This document shows positions 57,669 through 64,000 of a DNA stretch of 64,000 nt, in pieces. A model generated the notes under the pieces. That model was not told the origin of the DNA and ran no database searches. It saw only the letters and a list, made by a program, of their open reading frames with translations. How positions within the stretch are numbered: position 1 is the stretch's first letter; each line of letters begins with the position of its first letter. Origin of the DNA: Terebella lapidaria (Eukaryota > Annelida > Polychaeta > Terebellida > Terebellidae); assembly GCA_949152475.1 (NCBI GenBank), contig OX424559.1, positions 21,049,809-21,113,808 on the forward strand, given 5' to 3'. The position numbers and the translations under genes were made by a program.

Positions 57669-58262
57669 TCGTCCCCCTAAAGCAAAAATGGCGTAACTCG
57701 TTTTTGGTGGTTTTGAGATAATCAGTTTAAGAGGTTTCTTGCCTTTAAATTCGAAGTAAAAGCTTCCAAATTCAGAGACCTGTTGCATAAATTACCAAGT
57801 ATTATACCACTGTAGTTCAATTACTCTCAATGTTATTCTATCTTTTAAGAAAATGACTAATTAACTGAGATTAGCATGATTTACGCCAAAGATGCTCTCA
57901 TTGACAACTTACAGGACAAAATTACTAATGCAATTTTGGCGTATCTCACGAAGGTCCTAAAGCACAAATGGCGTAACTCAACAGCTAAATGCAATTTTGG
58001 CGTAAGTCAATACCCACTAGTGACGTTTTTGGCGTAAGTCACCACAAACACTAGAACAGTTTTGGCATAACTCAAGATCAAAATGGCGTAAGTCAAGCCT
58101 CGAGATACGCCAATATGTTATAGGCTTCTAGTTATTTTATGGTGCTGAATACAACCAGGAGTGATATACGAGCAGGAAGTGGACATGTCAAGCATTACTC
58201 TGGTATGTCTCATTGAGTTACGCCAAAAAACGAGTTACGCCATTTTTGCTTTAGGGGGACGA
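57669..58262. mobile_element. 594-bp MITE inserted in gypsy-2 integrase
   Basis: Perfect ~37-bp terminal inverted repeats start TCGTCCCCCTAAAGCAAAAA (57669) and end in the inverse at 58262. TA lies on both sides (57667-57668 and 58263-58264), a target duplication of the Tc1/mariner kind. The insertion splits integrase between RFNRTLLN and MLSAFV. The interior repeats a motif TTTTGGCGTAA(C/G)TCA about ten times on both strands. No coding capacity. Confidence 0.92.
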
Positions 58263-58264
58263 TA

Positions 58265-59420
58265 TTCAACAAAGTCCGATTGAATCGATCGACTTGACCG
58301 TCACTTTGTGGTCGGTAGGGCGTGGTCCGAATTTTCATGGCGCCCAGAAGGCGTACAACACTCCGAAATAGTGACCACTCAAATTCTGTTCCCTTGTCAC
58401 TGTGGATAGCCTTCGGTACTCCATGGTACCTATCCAATGATTCACTATGGCATCGGCTACATTTTGGGCCGTATGGCGGCGGAACGGGAATGCATCCGTA
58501 TATTTTGAAAAATAGTCCGATATGACAAGAATGTACCTGTTCCCTCGTCCAGTAATTTTGTGGGTATCTAAGATATCCAATGCTAATCGATCAAATGGCA
58601 CCCCAGTCGGCAGTTGCGATAGAGGCGATTTTTTGGGCGCTGGTTTTCCTTTTCGTGACACACACTGCGGGCAGCGAGCACACCAGCGGGCAACATCCAA
58701 GGCGAGACCTGGCCAGTAAAACCGGTGCTTGACTCTCTCAACTGTTCGTTGTATTCCGAGGTGGCCTACGACCTTGAGGTCGTGGAGTTGATGTAAGACC
58801 ACCTTTCGTAATGCCGCTGGTAACACAGTTTGTACGACAGTCCGACCAGCTGGGTTTGGCTTAGTGTTTGGTATGAGGACTCCATCCTGCAATGCTAATA
58901 AAGTCCACCGTGAAACCAGAGTTTTCACTTCTTCGCCATAATGGGCGACTTCCTTTGACGTGGGTTTTGTACCGTTCAGTACCCACTGTCGCACGACTCC
59001 GACACTAGGGTCGAATTGCTGGGCGGCGACTATATCGGCAGTGGAGTAGTCCGATAACCATTCTTGTCCGTTCAATTTCATATCCAGCGCTCGCACACGT
59101 GCGGCTTGCCGCACTGAGATCATCCACTGGATGTTCGGTAGAGGCGACGAGTCTTTCTGTGTTACGTCATTGAGCAGACGATAGTCCACACAGAATCTGA
59201 CCTGTCCATTTTTCTTTCGTGCCAACACCACTTGTGGACTACATGGCGATTCTGAGGGTTCGATACATCCGAGCCGTAGCATTTTATCAACTTCCTCATC
59301 TATGATGTGTTGCTGGGCCTGGGGTACGCGACGTTGCCGCTGACGAATTGGAGCACTGGTACCTGTATCGATCCGATGTTGTACCACATGTGTCCGTCTG
59401 AGTTGTCCATCGGGGCACAT
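58265..59420 (-). pseudogene. Gypsy-2 RT-fingers/integrase in-frame fusion
   Basis: A single 361-codon frame begins with reverse-transcriptase fingers (HIIDEEVDKMLRLGCIEPSE, VRFCVDYRLLN, SSPLPNI). Near 59130 it passes directly into the integrase N-terminal region (VRALDMKLNGQEWLSDYSTA). The H2C2 finger (HQLHDLKVVGHLG, CARCPQC) and first catalytic Asp (FDRLALDILDTH) follow. The palm with YxDD and all of RNase H are absent. A frameshift near 58430 moves the rest of the core (HSDKGTEFEWSLF, PQSDGQVDRFNRTL) to another frame, where the catalytic Glu position reads Asp (QVDRFN). Confidence 0.85.
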
Positions 59421-60634
59421 GAAAGTGTCTCTGTACCGATATACCCAAGTTGCACCATTGCTGTTCAGGTGCTAGTCCGGCACGGTCCACCATCTCCCGT
59501 AGGTGTGGCGGGAGGTCTTCGTAATGGTCAACGTTCGTGTGGGGAACTTCCGGTTCCTCTCCTGACTTCGGCAAAGCACCCACAATACTGTCAACTGGGC
59601 TCGCTATGGCTACCGGATCTGAGCGAGTCAGGGTTACACCCGTATCCGCGGGATTCACCACAGTCACCTTAACACACTTCTGATTCAATGAGGTCAATGT
59701 ACGACCCATAATTAAGTCCGTTTCTTCAGGAAAGTTCGTCATAGGCTGAATAAGCCGGGGGTGCTGGCGTACTCTGACCTTCGAGGTCGGTACAAGTTCG
59801 ACTACGGCTCCACTGCATAGCAGTACCGTAACTGCTCGGCGTACAGCTATGCGCACAACATTAGCTTCGAAGTCCTTGTCTGCGAACAAGATTTCCTTAT
59901 TAACTTCGACAGTTTCTTCACCGTAGTTAACGATTGCGCTTGTTTGTCGGAAGAAATTCATGCCCAAGATCATCTCGTCATGAATCGCTGCGACACAGAA
60001 TGTCACTGTTATTTCCTTTGTTCCGACTTTAACTGTGAGGTTTAGAATTCCATCGATTAGGCTGGAATCTCCGTTGACGTCCCGGATGTCATAACATGTC
60101 ATAACAAGTCCCTTTGGAGCAGAGAAATCTGCGCTCCAGAGTCCAACACTGCCTTAAAAGTCCGTTTTCCAACACGTGCCGACAGTTTCCAGCACTCATG
60201 GGCGGCCCGACTATTGCTGATGATGAGCGGTCCGTCGAGATCCACCTCAGGTGGCAGGAGCAGAAGTTTCAGTGTTGCCGGCTTGGCTTGGTTTCAGGCC
60301 CCGAGGGAAAGGCGTAGAAGCCTCCTTCATCCGACACCCATTCGATTTCGGACATGGAGTCCGTTCCAGTTCCGGTTCCGTCGGCGGTGCGTGAAGAGAC
60401 ATCTTCGTTACGATTAGTCCGTGATGGCCTGCACAGCAGTGGTTCCCACACCCCTTTGGAGAGGGATTCCGTACCCGAAGTTGACGTAGCACACTTGGCG
60501 CACACCCCTTTGCGAAGCGAACGTGTCGGTGGTGGCAGCGCCGACCTTGGTGGCACCGTATCTGTAGTCATGAGTACAACAACTGGTGTGGAGCTATGAG
60601 CGTAGCTCGGGTTAACAGAAGGTCCTTGCTCCAC
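59296..60634 (-). pseudogene. Gypsy-2 protease and N-terminal pol
   Basis: A Ser/Thr-rich N-terminus (60634-60269) precedes the protease. AVLDSGAQISLLQRDL carries the catalytic D-S-G at about 60129-60146. A frameshift just after it leads to a frame (60102-59296) with AAIHDEMILGMNFFRQTSAI, the C-terminal I-L-G protease signature, then a linker (KVTVVNPADTGVTLTRSDPV) like that of gypsy-1. It overlaps the next frame near 59420. N-terminal pol lies in the -1 frame relative to gag, but I saw no canonical slippery heptamer here. Confidence 0.75.
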
Positions 60635-60654
60635 AGTTCCTTCCTCCTTTAGTT

Positions 60655-61690
60655 TGACGACTTGGCCTGTGGTGGCTTAGCCGGTGGCGGCGCGGTAGCC
60701 GGGGGCTTAAAGTTCGAGTTCGGTATACCGAGCTGTCCGTTATTTCCATTTGCACCAGGGCATGGCGGAAATGGTTTCATTCCATTTCGTACTAGTATGT
60801 CCTTCAAACGGAAACACCGCATCCACCTGTATCCCGGTTTCTTACAGAAGAAATATTTTTCAGCTCGGCCCGTAGGCTTAGGGCGGTCTCCGCGGGCTTG
60901 TGCAGTGGCCCGTAGGACGGAATAGGGTGCGTCTTCACCGTATTGTCCGTATTCATCACTGAGAGCACACTGGAATGCTTCCGCAACCCATTCGCGAGAA
61001 CAGGAAGGGACTGAATGTTCTTCACACCCTTGTAGTCCGGTCGTGTCGCTATCGGCAGGGTAGAGCTGGTGCGGGGGTACTCTCCGTGGTGGGTCTTCTC
61101 CGGGTCAGCGGGTTGAAGTCCGGCAGCTCTCCCGTCATGACTGGGTCGACCGTTATTCTGGATTTCACTGGCAGGCTTCGGTCGGGTCGCGTCAGCGTAT
61201 GTATCGTTACTGATGGGCGCGACGTTACAACGTCATGATGCGGGTACAGTTCGGCGTGATCACCTGATTCTTGCGCCCATTGTTGACTACGCGACCGACT
61301 TGGCGGGTAGGTTAACATTGATGTGCTATAGTTCATAGGGCATACACTCACCGACTTAGGTAGCGGGTCGGTATTGGGCTGTCGCTGGAAGCGCGTATAG
61401 TCCGTTTCACATCTGTCGCTTGGTCGCGACCTTGACGGTCCGACTGGAGTCGCATGGTACGACCGCGAGTGGGCGTCGAGGATCTCTGTCACTGTGCGGG
61501 ACGGCATTAGCGAATCACCGTCCACCAGTTCTCCGAAGTAACCATCGGCTCGCATCCAGTCCAGTATGTACTCTTCGGATGCCATTGATGAAGGTATAGT
61601 TCGTTTGGCGGTTGTGCTTGCGATACCGTAACAGTATCGCTCACCGCTACTGACCTTGGTCGCGAGGATCGCTGATTCGGCGGGATTCAT
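60655..61690 (-). pseudogene. Gypsy-2 gag remnant
   Basis: An ATG at 61690 (MNPAESAILATKVSSGERYC) opens a 213-codon frame with a short helical segment (YILDWMRADGYFGELVDGDS), then a Ser/Arg/Pro-rich low-complexity part. The capsid region recognisable in gypsy-1 is not visible. After a frameshift near 61020 a frame runs (WVAEAFQCALSDEYGQYGED) to a decayed knuckle, YFFCKKPGYRWMRC. There the first Cys is Tyr and the His is Tyr. Gag ends at TAA near 60657. Confidence 0.65.
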
Positions 61691-61819
61691 TTACACCTTG
61701 TCTCCCGGGCTTGGTCCGATCGGGTTCCTGATCGTAGATCGGGTGTTCATCGAAAGTTCGTACGTCGGGATAGTTCGTAAGCCAAGAACTGGCCTTCGCT
61801 ATCCTGGTCACAGCACCAA

Positions 61820-62129
61820 TGTGGTGGAATAGAGTTCTACCGGCGGCTATTACGCCGACGAGATCGTACAGTACGATGTAGGTCGTGCGTAGAACACAAG
61901 ACAGGAAGTCCGACGTAAATTCCACAATAATCAGGAGTTTATTAGGATGATTGAATTCCGATGACGATCATGGTCACTCACACACTCACTCGTGATCCCA
62001 CAATATAGTCCGATGTATATTATAGTCCGATTTTTAGTTAACTTCTTCTAGATATTCAATGTTCTTTAATTGTACCTCTCAATATTAATATCCATCTTCA
62101 TTCATGGGACCATTTTCCAAAACTGTGGG
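61820..62129 (-). mobile_element. Truncated 5' LTR of gypsy-2
   Basis: Corresponds to the last ~310 bp of the LTR at 49592-49901, with about 15 differences. It breaks off at ...CTGTGGGAAA, so about half of the LTR, including the promoter-proximal end, is missing. The adjacent inner sequence TTGGTGCTGTGACCAGGAT on the minus strand is in the position of a primer-binding site. Confidence 0.85.
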
Positions 62130-63164
62130 AAATTCAAGATCACCAACAGAAGTGCCATAAATACATGACTTCTTGTAAGCTTATACACCATCCTAAACTG
62201 TATGCGTGGTAAATTTACACATTTCACATCGGACATTTAGCACTCAAGGTCATTCGAAATATATATCAAATACATTACAGACATTGTTCCATGATGCTCA
62301 TATAGTTTATATTCTGGACACGTAGGCCTAAATATGCCACGGTAGGCCAAACTGACAAACAATAAATTAACCCAAGCCGTGTGAATTAAATTTCACATTG
62401 ACAGAAAGGAATAAATCTAGTATTTTCAGTTCAGCTCCAATAGACAGTTTTGTCCACATTGATATATAGTAAAATTTCGAATCCCATGGTGTGTTTGTTC
62501 TTACCTTTTGAAATTTATATGAAATTTATATGGCTAGTATTATATATTCATGTTGGCCCAAGTAAAGTACACTGCTCCTTAATACTACAAGTGTACTGAA
62601 AATACTTATTGAAAATAAAGGAATAATATTATTAATGTGACATTATTACATTATTCATACATATTAATTACTTGATAGAGTCCCAGAAAGCCTCCTGTAT
62701 GAACAAATGGGCGATAGTCTCGAAATTAATTGAGTAAAAGACTGTATAAAATTTGTATTCTGTACCTATTACCTTCTGGCACTGCAACATATAATGGCAT
62801 TACATGTTTTTTCAGGGCCCAAAGGTAATAAGCACCATATCAATTAAAACTCACAATAATTTATTAACATCCAGTATAAATAATCAATTCCCTAAACAAA
62901 GCATACATTTCTGGTATCATATATGTAAAAACACGAGAAAAAACGCCGTTTTAATGTTCGTGCTTATAACCTTTTGGTGCTTCAAACTCAGTCGTTTAAA
63001 TGACGGTAAATGTTGCCAGAAAGTCATAAGAACCATTTTTAGCAAAATCTCTGTGTGAGAAAAGTTAGGATGCGCAATTGTATTCGTACGTTATGGCAAA
63101 TTCTAGTCCTGATACCTACACACAGAAACTGTTTTGGAAACGGATATCGCAATGGAAAACATTA
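62130..63164. other. AT-rich DNA right of gypsy-2, no gene recognised
   Basis: No repeats, exons or RNA genes seen. The frame 62804-63058 has no recognisable motif. Confidence 0.5.
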
Positions 63165-63530
63165 TCTTTAAAATGCCTCCTATAAGAAAGCAGTTATGGC
63201 GCTTACAACCTTCTGGCTTTCAACAGTCAATATCTCCTGAACGAATACGGTTTTAAACGATTGTAAACTAGCTTCACACTATGGTCTTGGGTCTCGGGCG
63301 AAAATAGTAGTTTTGGTCTTAAGACCATCCGTTGAAAACCATACGATTGGGAATTGGCAAAAAAATTGTTTAAAAAAATATTATTGATTACAACCAGTGT
63401 TATAGCCAATTATGTGATTTTCACCTTTATTATCGAGTTATTGCGCACAGAAAGACATACAGACATACAGACAGGGAGACAGATCTGAATGCAATACCCT
63501 CTCCCCTATCGGGGCAAAGGTAATAGATAA
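63165..63530 (-). repeat. Inverted relative of the 338-bp repeat
   Basis: Reverse-complemented, this reads a GAGAGGGTATTGCATTC head (the mirror of CGAGGGTATTGCAATTG at 3955), a CTGTCTGTATGTCTGTATG tract, then AATCACATAATTGGCTATAAC, TTGCCAATTCCCAATCGTAT and GATGGTCTTAAGACCAAAAC. All of these are shared with 3935-4915. It is a single unit with a hairpin head (CTCTCCCCTATCGGGGCAAAGG). Confidence 0.8.
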
Positions 63531-64000
63531 ATTCAGATTTGTACATGCAATTTATTCATATTATGATGTTTTTAATTTACATTTATTTATATAATAATTT
63601 ACTGTAATGTGATTCACGAAGCATTCAACTTCACTGATCTATTCTAATCAGCGTTATAGACATATCTAAAAAGTATGATACCAAACACCAAACAATCCTC
63701 AAGACTAAACTCAAAATCCATGGACAAAATTTACAACATCGGTATGTTAAGGTTGGACAAAAATTCTAAATTGGTGATCAAGGTCCGAGCAATTTGAATA
63801 TCACAGACATCTGGCGAAGCCAAATGTGAGATCAGGTGTACCAGTAAGAGTAAACTTCTCTTGCCTCGCATGCGACACCCACTGTGGTATCCAAAATAAA
63901 TGCCATCGAGATGAAGGACATAGTTAGGTTATAATAACGACTCTACAAGTACCAATCAACATGATGTGATAATATCTCCCATCATCTGAGTTACAGACAG
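63531..64000. other. Right edge, unassigned
   Basis: AT-rich then mixed sequence. A stretch from about 63700 to 63930 has more balanced composition and could be part of a dispersed repeat, but I cannot identify it. No coding motif. Confidence 0.35.

Larger units (their letters stand above)
49592..62129 (-). mobile_element. Minus-strand Ty3/gypsy element (gypsy-2) with accessory region
   Basis: Large LTR retrotransposon read right to left: truncated 5' LTR (61820-62129), primer-binding-like TTGGTGCTGTGACC, gag, protease, reverse-transcriptase fingers, integrase, then a ~4-kb accessory region and a full 3' LTR (49592-50211). It holds a 594-bp MITE in integrase and a 2,133-bp tandem duplication. 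The reverse-transcriptase core and RNase H are deleted. By eye the overlapping ~310 bp of the two LTRs differ at about 15 positions (about 5%), so the insertion is not recent. The solo LTR at 26265 is the same family. Confidence 0.88.

Noticed and set aside
60640..60680. Frameshift heptamer at the gypsy-2 gag/pol overlap
   Set aside because: The frame change is also -1, but the sequence around the gag TAA (TCAAACTAA) does not fit X-XXY-YYZ in the gag frame.

Overview
The window is metazoan nuclear DNA from an invertebrate, most likely a marine one. It is AT-rich, intron-containing and dominated by transposable elements. The evidence is CR1/L2-like LINE fragments, Ty3/gypsy elements, TIR-type MITEs, a 134-bp satellite carried inside composite elements of the bivalve 'pearl' type, and a THAP-type first exon behind a CRE/YY1 promoter. 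I cannot name the phylum. Host coding sequence is a small minority, and almost every long reading frame belongs to a decayed transposon.

Layout. 0.2-3.1 kb: broken CR1/Jockey-group LINE. 3.2-3.4 kb: (TG)n. 3.9-4.9 kb: ~338-bp tandem repeat, with an inverted relative at 63.2-63.5 kb. 6.1-9.2 kb: decayed plus-strand Ty3/gypsy element. 9.2-17.9 kb: three head-to-tail composite elements with 134-bp satellite arrays; one is interrupted by a 1,079-bp foldback MITE at TTAA. 17.9-18.1 kb: a 64-codon minus-strand exon of an unknown membrane protein, its donor site 4 bp from a transposon end. 18.4-19.0 kb: second TTAA MITE. 19.2-20.2 kb: unidentified coding-like remnant. 21.4-23.0 kb: second LINE. 24.2-25.7 kb: four phase-compatible exons starting with a cysteine-free Ig-like domain that carries a stop codon. 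25.8-26.0 kb: CRE/YY1 promoter and THAP first exon. 26.3-26.9 kb: solo LTR with a 5-bp target duplication.

29-35.3 kb: minus-strand Ty3/gypsy element (gypsy-1) with a textbook -1 frameshift signal at the gag/pol overlap. 35.8-41.8 kb: LINE 3' ends, minisatellites and trinucleotide tails. 42-49 kb: AT-rich, with little recognisable content. 49.6-62.1 kb: a second minus-strand Ty3/gypsy element (gypsy-2). It has LTR remnants at both ends, an unusual zinc-finger-like accessory region downstream of integrase, a 2,133-bp tandem duplication, a TA-flanked MITE in integrase and an in-frame loss of the reverse-transcriptase core plus RNase H. The solo LTR at 26.3 kb belongs to the gypsy-2 family.

The strongest unexplained signal is in the satellite. 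Each monomer consensus carries two TCAAGGTCA-type sites in inverted orientation around a perfect DR1 (AGGTCA-A-AGGTCA). About 40 monomers therefore form a dense field of nuclear-receptor-like half-sites within 8.5 kb. All identifications are by eye; no database search was run.
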